Positions 18,229 through 28,381 of a DNA stretch of 64,000 nt are shown one piece after another (position 1 is the first letter of the stretch; every line of letters starts with the position of its first letter). The notes under the pieces were generated by a model, which did no database searches, was not told the origin of the DNA, and saw only the letters and a list, made by a program, of their open reading frames with translations. This DNA is from Diplonema papillatum (Eukaryota > Euglenozoa > Diplonemea > Diplonemida > Diplonemidae). The stretch is taken from the NCBI GenBank assembly GCA_030068145.1, contig JAPJBO010000766.1, positions 45,979 to 109,978 on the forward strand, given 5' to 3'. The position numbers and the translations under genes are program-made.

Positions 18229-20800
18229 ATGGCGTTCTCTGGCACGATCGGGACGCAGTCGATGCGGCCTACAACGACGATGGGCGGCGGGACGACGCTC
18301 GGCCGGCTGCCGACGCAGATGCAAGAGGGCAACTGCACCTCGGCGATATACACGATGATCCGGGACCACAAGTACGACGATGTCGTCGAGATCCTGACGA
18401 ACGAGCTGGAGGGCAACTTCCCCCGCTCCCGCGCCGCCATCAGCCTCCTCGGCTACTGCTACTACCACATGGGCGACTTCGGCAACGCAGTGCCCATGTA
18501 CGAACAGCTCACCCGCATCTGTCCGTATGAAGATGAGTACAAAGTGTACCTCGCGCAAAGCCTGTACAAGGCTGGCCAGTACCCGGAGGCACTCAAAGTG
18601 TGCACGTCCATCGACCACGACATGCACGGCATCGACCTGCAGAAACTGCAGGCGGGCATTAAGTACGAGCAAGACGACCTCATGGGATGCCGCTCGCACG
18701 TGGACCAGTGCTTAACCGACGATCCCGACGTGGTGGTCCTGCAGGGCTGCGTCTACTTTAAAGAGACGAAGTACGACAAGGCGCTTCAAAAGTTCGCGGA
18801 TGCGACGACTGCGCTCGGGTTCCAAGCGGACCTTGCGTACAACATCGCGTTGACGTACTACATGCAGAAGCAGTACGGCCCTTCGTTGAAGCACATCGCG
18901 GAGATCATCGAGCGGGGGATCAAAGAACACCCCGAGCTGAGCATCGGGTCGAATACAGAGGGTCTCGACGTGCGCTCGGTCGGGAACTCGCAGACGCTGA
19001 AGGAGACGGCGTTGGTCGAAGCCTTCAACCTGAAGGCGGCGATCGAGTTCATGATGAAGAACCACAAAGCCGCGAAGGAAGCGCTTACCGACATGCCCCC
19101 CCGAACCCAAGACGAGCTGGACCCTGTCACCCTGCACAACACGGCGCTGGTCAACATGGCCGACGACCCGACCGCGGGCTTCGAAAAGCTGAAGTTCCTG
19201 CTGCAGAACCCGCCGTTCCCGGCGGAGACGTTCCAGAACCTGCTGCTCTTCTACTGCAAGTACGGCTACTACGACCTGGCGGCAGACGTCCTCGCAGAGA
19301 ACGCCCACCTCTCTTTCAAGTTCTTGGGCCAGCCTCTCTACGACTTCTTGGACGGCCTCATCACTCAGCAGGTCTGGCCCACGATCTTTTTCTTTGTGTC
19401 GGCAATGCATCGTAGGCGTTAAGAAAAGAACCTCTAAACCGCAATCAACGCTACAATACGAAGCACACTGTGAACATAATTAGCCCACCCCCACACAGAC
19501 TCTGATCTAACTTCACAAACGGGAACCCCACGCCTCACTCACGGGTTAAAAGGAGACTTCAAAACACCAACAACCACTTAACACAAGAAACGGTCTAAAA
19601 GTTGGGGTCGAGAGTCACATTCAGGTTCCATGACGAAGTAACAGTCTTAAGGTAGGCGTCACGTCAACAGGCGGCGGAGCTAATTCGGTGGTGGGTGGCG
19701 CAGCACCCGAAACGATGAGCCATTGTTTTTCGATCCCTCCGGTTCCACGGGCATTAGACACTTCGTTTGAAAGTATACCCTACCATGTGCGAGGAAAGAA
19801 TTGTGTGGCGAAGGGACGATGTTTCGAAAACGCTACGGAAGCAATCCTACCGCACGTAAAAACGTTTGCCAACTACAAAGCCACGCGACTTGAGTTCGCA
19901 CTGAGCACAAAACACGAACAGACGTCGCCGTCGGAGGCGTATCGAAAGTTCGATCTTCTGTCGTCGAAGCATGTGGATCAGCTGCGGAAGCTGACGAAGC
20001 ACATTCAAGACGCGAAGCAGCAGCACGACACGGACGGGGTCAAGCGGGCCCTGAAGGAGTACGACGAGGCGCTGGAGGCGTACATTCCGGTGCTCATGGC
20101 GCAGGCGAAGATATACTGGGACATCGAGAACTACCCCTACGTCGAGCGCATCTTCCGCCAGAGCGCCGAGTTCTGTTCCGAGCACGAGTGCTGGAAGCTC
20201 AACGTGGCGCACGTCTTCTTCATGCAGGAAACGAAGTTCAAGGAAGCCATCCGCTGGTACGAACCAGTCGTCGACGCCAGCACCGAAAACATCCTCTCGT
20301 GCAGCGCGATCGTGCTGGCCAACCTGTGCGTGTCGTACATCATGACGTCGCAGAACTTGATGGCCGAGGACGTCATGCGGCGGATAGAAAAAGAGGAGGA
20401 AAAGCTGGCGGTGCAGGAGCCGGAGAGTCAACCCCTGCACTTGTGCATTGTGAACCTCGTCATCGGGACGCTGTACTGCGCGAAGGGCAACTTCGAGTTC
20501 GGAATCTCGCGGATCATCAAGTCGCTGGAGCCTTACAACAAGAAGATCATGACAGACACATGGTACTACGCGAAGCGCTGCTTCCTCGCCCTTGCCACCA
20601 CGCTGGCCAAGCACATGATCATGCTCAAGGACTCGACGTTCCAAGACATCCTCTCCTTCTTCGACAACGCGGACATGCACGGCAAAGCCATCCCCGCCTT
20701 CATCTCCCCCGACCCCTCGCGCCAGGACACGTCGCCACGCAACACCGTCCGCTACGAGGCACGCTTGTTGAAAAAGTTGTACCTCAAGCTCAAAGACTGA
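18229..20800 (+). CDS. IFT70: Intraflagellar transport protein 70 (TTC30/DYF-1 family), two exons
   Basis: IFT70 is a tetratricopeptide-repeat subunit of the IFT-B complex that moves tubulin and membrane cargo along cilia. Exon 1 is 18229-19371 (381 codons) and exon 2 is 19922-20800, with a 550-nt GT-AG phase-0 intron. The join restores the family sequence DFLDGLITQQ/TSPSEAYRKFD. Total length is 673 aa, close to the usual 660-670. Family landmarks include YTMIRDHKYDDVVEIL near the N-terminus, LLGYCYYHMGDFGNAVPMYE, LAYNIALTYYMQKQYG, KYIPVLMAQAKIYW-like EAYIPVLMAQAKIYWDIENY, NLCVSYIMTSQN, IVNLVIGTLYCAKGNFEFGI and LEPYNKKIMTDTWYYAKRCF. The donor (CAG/GTCTGG) is not ideal, but the phase and the conserved join make the model firm. 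The first 25 residues are a Gly/Thr-rich extension. It implies a ciliated cell. Confidence 0.95.
19372..19921 (+). other. IFT70 intron
   Basis: The intron starts GTCTGG and ends CACGAACAG. Translation read through from exon 1 ends within 17 codons at TAA (19420-19422). No repeat is obvious inside it. Confidence 0.85.
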
Positions 20801-20835
20801 GCCTCGCCGACTTCTTTCTCTCGTTTCTCAAATCG

Positions 20836-21845
20836 TCGAACGAGAGACCCGGCTTGAACCGTCGTCGTGAGTAGACAGACTTGGTGTGCATCACCCAGCA
20901 CCGACGCTTCTGCTTTGAGCACGAGTGCATGAAAAGTTGTTTTCATGTTTTTTCGTCCTGTTGCACGTTTCTCAGAGCGACAGGCTTAGTCGTGAGACCC
21001 ATTGCCAGGCATGCGACAACAAGCAATCCACTGGTATTTCCGCGTTTCTCGAATCACATAACGAGAGACCCGGCTTGGACCATCGTCGTGGGGAGACAGA
21101 CTTGGTGCGCGTCCCAACAAACGGCACGTCTGCTTTGAGCGCGAGTGCATACAAAATTGTTTTCATGTTTCTTCGTCCTGTTGCACGTTTCTCCGAGCGA
21201 CTTAGGCTTAGTCGTGAGACCTATTTGCATGCACGCGAAAACAAGCAAGCCACTGGCATTTCCGCGTTCCGCGAATCGCCGAACGAGAGACCCGGCTTGG
21301 ACCATCGTCGTCAGTAGACAGACTTGGCGTGCGTCCCAACAAACGACACGTCTGCTTTTGAGCACGAGTGCATGAAACATTGTGTTCATGTTGCTCAAAG
21401 CATCTGCAGAATAACACGAAAAGCCTCTAGGCAAAAACCCGTAGTCGTGCGACCTATCGACATGCATCCGACAGCAATCCGCTGGCATTTCTCAAATCGC
21501 CGACCGAGAGACCCGGCTTGGACCATCGTCGTGGGAAGACAGGTTCGACATCGGGTAGACAGACTGGGCGTGCGTCCCAACAAACGACACGTCTGCTTTT
21601 GAGCACGAGTGCATGAAACATTGTGTTCATGTTGCTCAAAGCATCTGCAGAATAACACGAAAAGCCTCTAGGCAAAAACCCGTAGTCGTGCGACCTATCG
21701 ACATGCATCCGACAGCAATCCGCTGGCATTTCTCAAATCGCCGACCGAGAGACCCGGCTTGGACCATCGTCGTGGGAAGACAGGTTCGACATCGGGTAGA
21801 CAGACTGGGCGTGCGTCCCAACAAACGACACGCCTGAGTGCACAA
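20836..21845 (+). repeat. IFT70 3'-flank array, about five units of 221-241 bp
   Basis: GAGAGACCCGGCTTG occurs at about 20843, 21064, 21286, 21507 and 21748, each followed by AGACAGACTTGGYGTGCRTC, GTCTGCTTTTGAGCACGAGT, GCATGAAA and TCATGTT. The first unit begins about 30 nt after the IFT70 stop codon, so the parent is probably the gene's own 3' UTR. Units 4 and 5 are nearly identical to each other and carry an extra AAGACAGGTTCGACATCGGG. Confidence 0.9.
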
Positions 21846-22039
21846 ATAGAGCCGCGACCCTTTTTCGTGCTCGAAAGGAGGTTCGCCGACGCACCATTCA
21901 CTAGCACGAGCCTGCCGTCGGAAGCCCCAGTACGATGGAATTTGGCTAAGGAAGCGAACTTTTCAGTTCAAGGATGCGCTCGCATCAACTTCGTCCCTTT
22001 GCGCGTTCCTCAGAAGACAGGTTCGACATCTTCTGCTCC

Positions 22040-22640
22040 GACGACACGTCGGCTCTGAGCACGACGCAGGGGACGCACACGCCGGAAAAACGGTCCACCG
22101 GCATGCATACAAACAACACCAAGCGCTTGTCTTTTTACTAGCATTCTTGTGGGTTGCCTTCGATGCATTGCGTGCAGGCTAAAAAAAAGACGTAGACATG
22201 GTTGTTCAGAATTCCGAAACCTGAGTGCGAAACACAGGGGACGACGCACGCCGGAAAAACGGTCCACCGGCACGCATACAAACAACACCAAGCGCTTGTC
22301 TTTTTACTAACATTCTTGTGGGTTGCCTTCGATGCATTGCGTGCAGGCTAAAAAAAGACGTAGACATGGTTGTTCAGAATTCCGAAACCTGAGTGCGAAA
22401 CACAGGGGACGACGCACGCCGGAAAAACGGTCCACCGGCACGCATACAAACAACACCAAGCGCTTGTCTTTTTACTAACACTCTTGTGGGTTGCCTTCGA
22501 TGCATTGCGTGCAGGCTAAAAAAAGACGTAGACAGCGTGTTTTGGTGGTTGTTCAGAATTCCGAAACCTGAGTGCGAAACACAGGGGACGACGCACACGC
22601 CGGAAAAACGGTCCACCGGCACACACCACCAACACGCTGT
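22040..22640. repeat. Tandem array of a dispersed repeat (family C), about 3.5 units of 168-180 bp
   Basis: CGGTCCACCGGCA recurs near 22092, 22263, 22431 and 22611 with CAAACAACACCAAGCGCTTG, CTTGTGGGTTGCCTTCGATG, GCATTGCGTGCAGGCTAAAA and TTGTTCAGAATTCCGAAACC between. Diverged single copies lie at about 25730-25840 and 55885-56065. Confidence 0.9.
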
Positions 22641-22654
22641 CTGTAACTCGGCGG

Positions 22655-22900
22655 TACTGCAGAGCCACGTGCCTAGGGGTCAGGTGGCTACCGATTTCCC
22701 AAAAACTAAAGCATCAAGGCTTGGCGCACCTTGGGGCTTGGCAATCGCGCTGAACACAAGCTCGTCGAGACGGTCAGCCGCAGGGCAGAGCGGACGGGGT
22801 TGTGGCACTGTGCTGCCTCCGACTCAAGCTTTGCAAGCTGTGGTTGACCGTCACGTTCCTGGACCAGGAGCGGCCTTTTTGCGTCTAACAAATGCAATTT
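22655..22900 (-). repeat. Dispersed repeat family A
   Basis: This copy, in reverse orientation, contains GGTCAGGTGGCTACCGATTT, CTCGTCGAGACGGTCAGCCG and GTGGTTGACCGTCACGTTCC. Other copies are at about 26130-26425 and 26440-26640 (forward), and a copy is split between 34425-34480 and 35575-35790. Confidence 0.85.
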
Positions 22901-23005
22901 GTCAAGAACAAAAACAGATCGATGACAGCGTACTATCCTCACTCCCGTTAGATTAACAAAACAGGTTTGAAGGACGTGCGCGCAAACAAAGGAAGCACCA
23001 GATCC
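22885..23005. repeat. Dispersed repeat containing AACAAATGCAATTTGTCAAG
   Basis: About 115 bp here recur almost unchanged at 32800-32920, and the AACAAAACAGGTTTGAAGGA portion recurs near 27910. AAATGCAATTT is itself palindromic. Confidence 0.8.
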
Positions 23006-23228
23006 GTTTTTCTTTTTCTTCTTCTTCTTCTAAGAAAATGCCAGGGCGGGACTTGGCTTGTGAATAACAATGTCGCCTGTCGTTCTGTTTCTGGTGCCCA
23101 GATAACCCGTGTGTTTCCTCACTTTTGGGTTTGTTTTTTTTCTCCGACCTTTTATTTCTTCGTGTTGACAGTGCGTTGTTGGGACTAAAAGTTAGTAGCT
23201 GGCAGCGTACTGCCTGACATTTACCAGA

Positions 23229-23480
23229 GCAGGTGAGTTCCGCTGGCGCGAAGAATTCAACCTCTGACGCCGATGGCTCGGGCAGCGAAATGAGCTTCGT
23301 GCTGCTTGAAGGAACTGGGCTTCGCGGATAACGAGCGTGACGTACACTCGATGACAAGACAAAGCAATTGCACTCAATCTTAAACCTTCATCCTGAAAAC
23401 AGGGGAAAGGAACAAAGCCGGCTCTTCCCCTCCTCGCGTCCGCCGCATCTCGGTGTGCTTGTTGGCGCAAAAACAGGAAA
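23229..23480 (+). pseudogene. Oldest decayed 5' copy of the centrin-like gene
   Basis: Fragments of the centrin-like exon 1 are recognisable in order: CAGGTGAGTTCCGC, ATTCAACCTCTGACGCCGAT, GGCTCGGGCAGCGAAATGAG and CTGGGCTTCGCGGATAACGA, with frame-breaking indels. It ends, like the younger copy at 24060, with TTGCACTCAATCTTAAACCT, CATCCTGAAAACAGGG. Confidence 0.75.
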
Positions 23481-23559
23481 GCGAATATTCCGATTCCTTT
23501 TCGGATTATACCGAAGAATAGTTTCGGGCAATTCTATACAGCTTTAGGGGATCGGGATG

Positions 23560-24059
23560 GACCTGATAGACTGTGGTACATGACTCCCGCTAACGCAACA
23601 AGACGTGGGGCAGCATTGCATCACGAAGCTAACACACATCACCCGGTGACCAAAAACCCGGAATTTCAAGCGAACTTTAACTCCAAAAAACGATACGATA
23701 CGTACACTAAACTCACGATACCTTGTGACCCACCTTGGAGTTTTTCCGGGTTTGTGCCGGGTTGGTCCGGGGGTTTTATTTTTGTCTCCCCAGCACCCGC
23801 TAGCACCCTCGGTCGTTGAGATTTCAGTCTTCGCGGTGGATTTTGCCACGTTTCATGATCGTCTGGTGCTCGTGGGGGTTTGTCCCGCTCTTTGCTTCCC
23901 TCGCACTTCTGTCATGTCCAGCCTACGGGCTTCTGCATCTGGATCACACCATTAAAGGAACCCTTACGACAATGGTCACCCGGAGACTATAGCAACCCAG
24001 ATCCCTAAGTGAACTTGCACTCTAAAAACAGGGAAAAAGAGTAATTCAAAAGGGGCAGC
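23560..24059. other. Spacer with leader-like modules
   Basis: It carries two copies of the dispersed leader module (near 23648 and 23985) and otherwise no recognisable gene. Confidence 0.5.
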
Positions 24060-24262
24060 GTGGCACTCACGAAAGAGCAGATCAAGGAGGCTTCAACCTC
24101 TTTGATGCCGACGACTCGGACAGCCAGCGAAATGAGCTTGGTGCTGAAGGGGCTGGGTTTCACGGAGAACGAGCGCGACGCCCACTTGATGATCAAAGCG
24201 ATTGCACTCAAACTTAAACTCCATCCTGAAAGCAGGGGAAAGGAACAAAGTCAAACATCACC
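24060..24262 (+). pseudogene. Younger truncated 5' copy of the centrin-like gene
   Basis: It starts GTGGCACTCACGAAAGAGCA where the intact gene has ATGGCACTC, follows exon 1 to about codon 50 with a one-base loss early in EF-hand 1 and other small changes, and then departs into TTGCACTCAAACTTAAACTC. The loss of ATG, the frameshift and the missing EF-hands 2-4 make it a pseudogene. A leader module precedes it, as in the intact copy. Confidence 0.85.
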
Positions 24263-24371
24263 CGGTGACCCTAAAATTCCAGAATCTCAGGCGAACTTTA
24301 ACTCCAAAAAACGATACGATACGCACACAAACATACGATACCTTGAAGGAACATTTACGACAATGGTCACC

Positions 24372-24420
24372 CGGAGACTATAACACCCCGGATCTCCCTG
24401 AGTGAACTTGCAATCTAAAA
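24372..24420 (+). promoter_or_regulatory. Leader/promoter-like module upstream of the centrin-like gene
   Basis: CGGAGACTATAACACCCCGG, then GTGAACTTGCAATCTAAAAC, sits 35-80 nt before the start codon. It is a variant of the module seen before the RACK1 copies and the repeat-protein gene. It contains TATAA. Whether it is a core promoter or only a repeat is not shown by sequence alone. Confidence 0.45.
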
Positions 24421-24452
24421 CCAGGGAAAAGGAGCAAATCAAAAGGGGCAAC

Positions 24453-26914
24453 ATGGCACTCACGAAAGAGCAGATCAAAGAGGCATTCAACCTCTTTGAC
24501 GCCGATGGCTCGGGCACCATCGACGCCAGCGAAATGAGCTTGGTGCTGAAGGGGCTGGGCTTCACGGAGAACGAGCGCGACATCCACTCGATGATCAAAG
24601 CAATCGACACAGACGGATCGGGCAACGTCGGTTACGACGAGTTCGAAGAGTTGGTGCTCAGGCGCATGGAGAAGGCGGATTCTCCGGAAGAGATTTGGAA
24701 GGCGTACCACCTCTTCGACCCCAAGAAGACAGGCCGCATCACGTTCGACGAACTCAAACGAGTTGCCCTCCTCGAAGACCCTTCCATCGGCGACGACGAA
24801 GTTCACCGTGTCCTCACCGCTGTCGCTGACTACCCGGACAGAGTATGCACGCATCCACAATCTTTCTCAGTGCCAGGATAACACGAAAATCCTCGGGAGA
24901 CAGAAGTAGACAAAAACCACCCTTTTAACAGTTCCTTACAGCATGTGCTGCTTGTACTCAGACCGCCAGCCCTCACCTTTAGTAAGGTAAGATAGAGATA
25001 CTCCAGCACTCTACGTTCATCCCGAGTCTCCTGCAGACAGTAGTCAGCGCTGTCGCTGACTACCCGGACAGAGTATGCACATCCGCAAATTTCTTGTAGC
25101 AGCAATGCATTGCAACCCGAAAAGAGAACGCTGACACGCGTGTTTTGGAGAAGATCAGCCCTTAACGATCGGATTCCCTTCACTATCATTCACTGGCAGG
25201 CCAATCCTCCCCCCGGCACGTACAAACTTTGGCTAGGCTAAAGAGAGCAAAATAGTGAACGTGTACGTACAGTGGTGAGTAGAAAAGAGAACGAGGTAAA
25301 ATATTGGAGGTATCACAGACTACCAGACACCCGAAAAAAATTCCTTATCCGCTTCCTTATCCCTCAAAACCAGCACCAATAACAACGATCCCCCCGGCAC
25401 GTACAAACAAAAAGGCGGCTGACACCACTTGCGCACGGAACCATGGTTTAAAAGGCCGTAAGAAACCCCAAACACGAGTATAGCTCAAAGCATCTGCAGA
25501 ATAACACGAAACGCGTCCAGGCAAACCCCCGTTTCGCATTTCTTCAAGAAAGCATGTGATGTGCAGTCAGACCGCCAGCCCTCACTTTTAGTAAGTTAGA
25601 GGCATTCTAACCCACACTACTTTAGTCTGACAATAGGCTGCAGCTTGGCTTAGGAACAGGTTTCATCTGGTTCTACCCGGACAGAGTATATATGCGCCCG
25701 CATCTTTTTTTTAGAGTTAAAGTTTTTTAGTGCTAACAATCGTGCGGGTTGCCCTGCAGGTTGAACAGACGCAGACAGCGTGTTTTGGGGGTTGATCAGA
25801 ATTCCTTACCTGAAAAGGACACATCGGCCCGCACAAAAAGAAGTAGTAGGTGTCGTCTGCCGAAGCAGCCGGAGACAGCAGGCGCAGGGGGCAGGTCTTG
25901 CTCTACAATTTTCTTCTTCATGGAGACCCGCCCCCGGCAATCCCTACTGTCCAATCACTGTCGAGAAAGGTTTGTGCCCTATAGTGATGAGGTGGTTGAC
26001 CAGGCCCACGAAGCCTTATACACAACACGAGGATGCAGCCCTGCTTGGGTGTGCACTCAGCCATCACAGGGCCTCAGATCTCGCTACTTGACCTGACACA
26101 GCTGCCACCCAGAAAGAAGAAGAAGAAAGAAGAAGAAGAAAAAGGCCGCTCCTGGTCCAGGAACGTGACGGTCAACCACAGCTTGCAAAGCTTGAGTCGG
26201 AGGCAGCACAGTGCCACAACCCCGTCCGCTCTGCCCTGTGGCTGACCGTCTCGACGAGCTTGTGTTCAGCGCGAGCGCCAAGCCCCAAGGTGCGCCACGC
26301 CTTGATGCTTAGGTTGGGAAATCGGTAGCCACTTGACCCGTAGGCCCGTGGCTCTGCAGTACCGCCGAACACGTGAAGCTTGGCTCCCGTGTAGCAGGCT
26401 TTCCCTGGTACCAAGAAGTGGCAAGAAGAAGAAAAAAATAAAAAAGGCCGCTTCGGGTCCAGGAACGTGACGGTCAACCACAGCTTGCAAAACTTGAGTC
26501 GGAGGCAGCACAGTGCTGCAACCCGTCCGCTCTGCCCTGTGGCTGACCGTTTCGTCGAGCTTGTGTTCAGCGCGAGTGCCAAGCCCCAGGGCGTGCCATG
26601 CCTTGATGCTTTAGTTTGGGAAATCGGTGACACGCACAAATACGCCCAAGCACCCGCACTTGCACTTAAACCTCAAGCAACGACGCTTTCACAGCGAAAG
26701 CGTGCACCAAATAGACAACCCGTAACCATATAGCGCTCTCTTGCTCTAAGAGAACCCATTCGTCAACGGTCACACGGAGACCCTAAAACCCCGGAATTTC
26801 AAGCGAACTTTAACTCTAAATAAACATCCTTCCAAACAACAGGGCATCACCTTCGAAGAGTGGAAGAACGTCATGAACTCTCTCAAGAGCAACAAGGCGC
26901 GCCGGGGCTTGTGA
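24453..26914 (+). CDS. Centrin/calmodulin-like EF-hand protein, two exons
   Basis: Exon 1 (24453-24842, 130 codons) encodes [20 protein letters not shown] and three EF-hand loops: residues 16-27 ([12 protein letters not shown]), 52-63 ([12 protein letters not shown]) and 89-100 ([12 protein letters not shown]). The first two look competent for calcium; the third lacks most acidic ligands. At AGA/GTATGC there is a good donor in phase 0. About 2 kb downstream, ACAACAG/GGC opens a phase-0 exon (26843-26914) encoding [20 protein letters not shown] plus RGL and stop, the expected second half of a fourth EF-hand with a basic tail. The product would be 153 aa, normal for the family. The fourth loop (ADYPDRGITFEE) is degenerate. 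The [11 protein letters not shown] style favours centrin, a basal-body and contractile-fibre protein, over calmodulin. Without splicing, translation stops at 24881. Confidence 0.75.
25046..25082 (+). repeat. Copy of the centrin-like exon end and splice donor
   Basis: GCTGTCGCTGACTACCCGGA and CAGAGTATGCAC repeat the exon-1 end and donor at 24819-24850. A shorter one (TACCCGGACAGAGTAT) occurs near 25674. Confidence 0.9.
26130..26640 (+). repeat. Two tandem copies of dispersed repeat family A
   Basis: Both contain AGGCCGCTYCKGGTCCAGGA, ACGTGACGGTCAACCACAGC, TTGAGTCGGAGGCAGCACAG and TCCGCTCTGCCCTGTGGCTG, and end near the GGGAAATCGGT motif. They lie in the centrin-like intron in forward orientation. 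Confidence 0.9.
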
Positions 26915-27539
26915 GCCGTTCCGTGAAAGACTCCTCCGAACGCTGCTCTACGGCGAGCAGCCGAGGCAGAGTCCGAACTCGCATCCTGCTACTGCTCCGG
27001 CAAGCAAACCACTTCCATGGGAGACCTGTGGCCACCCGCTCGTGCACTGTGGGGCAGGGCTTACGCTCCACGTGCGGAACGTGTGGATCTCCACACGTTC
27101 CACACGTTGATTCTTTTTGGATTCTGTTCCCCCACGTGTGGATCCACAGGTACAAACCACTTCCACGCGCTTGTTCTGAATTCTTTCCGCCTCAAATGGC
27201 CGAAGAAAGGGACACGCCATACAAGCAAGTAAAGCATCCCGAAGACCGTGCTGCAGGTCCGTGCGGTGCACTTCCCACTGAAACCTGGTGGTTTCCCCGC
27301 CCAGTGTCCTGCAGTATGTAAAAACCCACGAACCAAGCCCGTAACTTCTGGTTCCCAAGTCTATTTTGCACCGTTCTCTTCATCGGAGCTGATCTCAGGC
27401 AAAACGTCGCCAAAAAAGGTCTGCTATGCGAACCTGTCGTGTCACCCGCCGTGGGCTGGCAGGCATGCATGGTTCTTGTTTGTCTTCCTTCGCAGCGTTA
27501 CCCTGTGGTGTCGGAAGGTTATCTTGAATGTGCTGCTTT
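26915..27539. other. 3' flank of the centrin-like gene
   Basis: The interval contains small direct and inverted words (CACACGTTC/GAACGTGTG, and two CAAACCACTTCCA sites at 27004 and 27154) but no recognisable gene. Confidence 0.4.
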
Positions 27540-27705
27540 TTACATAAGCGCCAGCTTGAAAGGAAATGCTCGACGATGCTGCCCGACAAAGAACAGAAGG
27601 GATCCCAAGTGCTGTAACTACCGAACCACGTGTTGAACGGACGTGAGGTCATGCGGGTCTACCCCTACACGACAAATCACACAAACACAATCTGATTTGT
27701 TCTTC
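27540..27705 (-). repeat. Dispersed repeat, inverted copy of 49195-49385
   Basis: TAAGCGCCAGCTTGAAAGGA, CGACGATGCTGCCCGACAAA, GGGATCCCAAGTGCTGTAAC and CACGTGTTGAACGGACGTGA recur in reverse complement downstream of RACK1. Confidence 0.85.
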
Positions 27706-27759
27706 GCTTACACCATCCAAGGATGGTGTAAGCGAAGAACAAATCAGATTGTGTTTGTA
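27682..27759. repeat. 78-bp perfect palindrome
   Basis: The 38-bp arms (ACAAACACAATCTGATTTGT, then TCTTCGCTTACACCATCC, and the reverse complement) are separated only by AA at 27720-27721. No mismatch was found by eye. Confidence 0.9.
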
Positions 27760-28381
27760 TTGTATTTGCCCCTTACCTCTATATTTCCCCCCTTCCATTC
27801 GGAGTCGAAGCAGCTACGTCGAGTATTTTTATTTCAGTTCCGGTGGAATTGACAGCTGTGCCAGTGCCTGGTGCTCCGACTCAAGCCTGCACGCAGGCGC
27901 CCCGTTAGGTGAACAAAACAGGGTTGAAGGAAGTGCCAACAATCCAAAGGAAGCGCCAGATGATCTGTTTTCGCGCGTCTTGTCTTGGACTCTTCATCTT
28001 TTTTCTTCTGCCGGCGCCGAAGCTTTACCAGCTTCGGCTGACACCATTTGCGCACTTGACCATGGTTAGGAAGACGACTGAAGGCATAGACACAAAGATA
28101 GCTCAAAGCATCCGCAGAAAAACACGAGAAGCCTCTAGGCAAACCCCCGTTTTCACACTTCTTCCGCGTGTATCCGTTCTCTTTTTTGTTCTCTTCCGGG
28201 GGTTGCTGCGTATTCTTCGTCCTGCTCCGAAGTTCCGTTCGCAAAATTCTGGCCGCAGCGCAAAGCCGGCAAGCCCACCCGCATCTCGCCTCGGTTCCGG
28301 TCGAGCGCGTGGTGCGGGTGGACGGCCGCAGTCGGGCGAACGAGCCGAGCGGCCGAGGGTGGACGGGGGAAAGCGTACAAA
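27760..28381. other. Spacer with short dispersed repeats
   Basis: It contains a GCTCAAAGCATCYGCAGAAW module (28100-28160), also found near 21394, 21638 and 25486 and inverted near 49030-49085. No gene is recognised. Confidence 0.5.

Larger units (their letters stand above)
24843..26842 (+). other. Centrin-like intron (2,000 nt) packed with repeats
   Basis: The intron begins GTATGC and ends CCAAACAACAG. It contains two partial copies of the exon-1 end plus donor (25046-25082 and about 25672-25700), a family C repeat, two family A repeats in tandem (26130-26640) and a leader module just before the acceptor (26770-26822). Confidence 0.65.

Noticed and set aside
18712-19410. Long minus-strand ORF inside IFT70
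   Set aside because: Shadow of a GC-rich coding exon.
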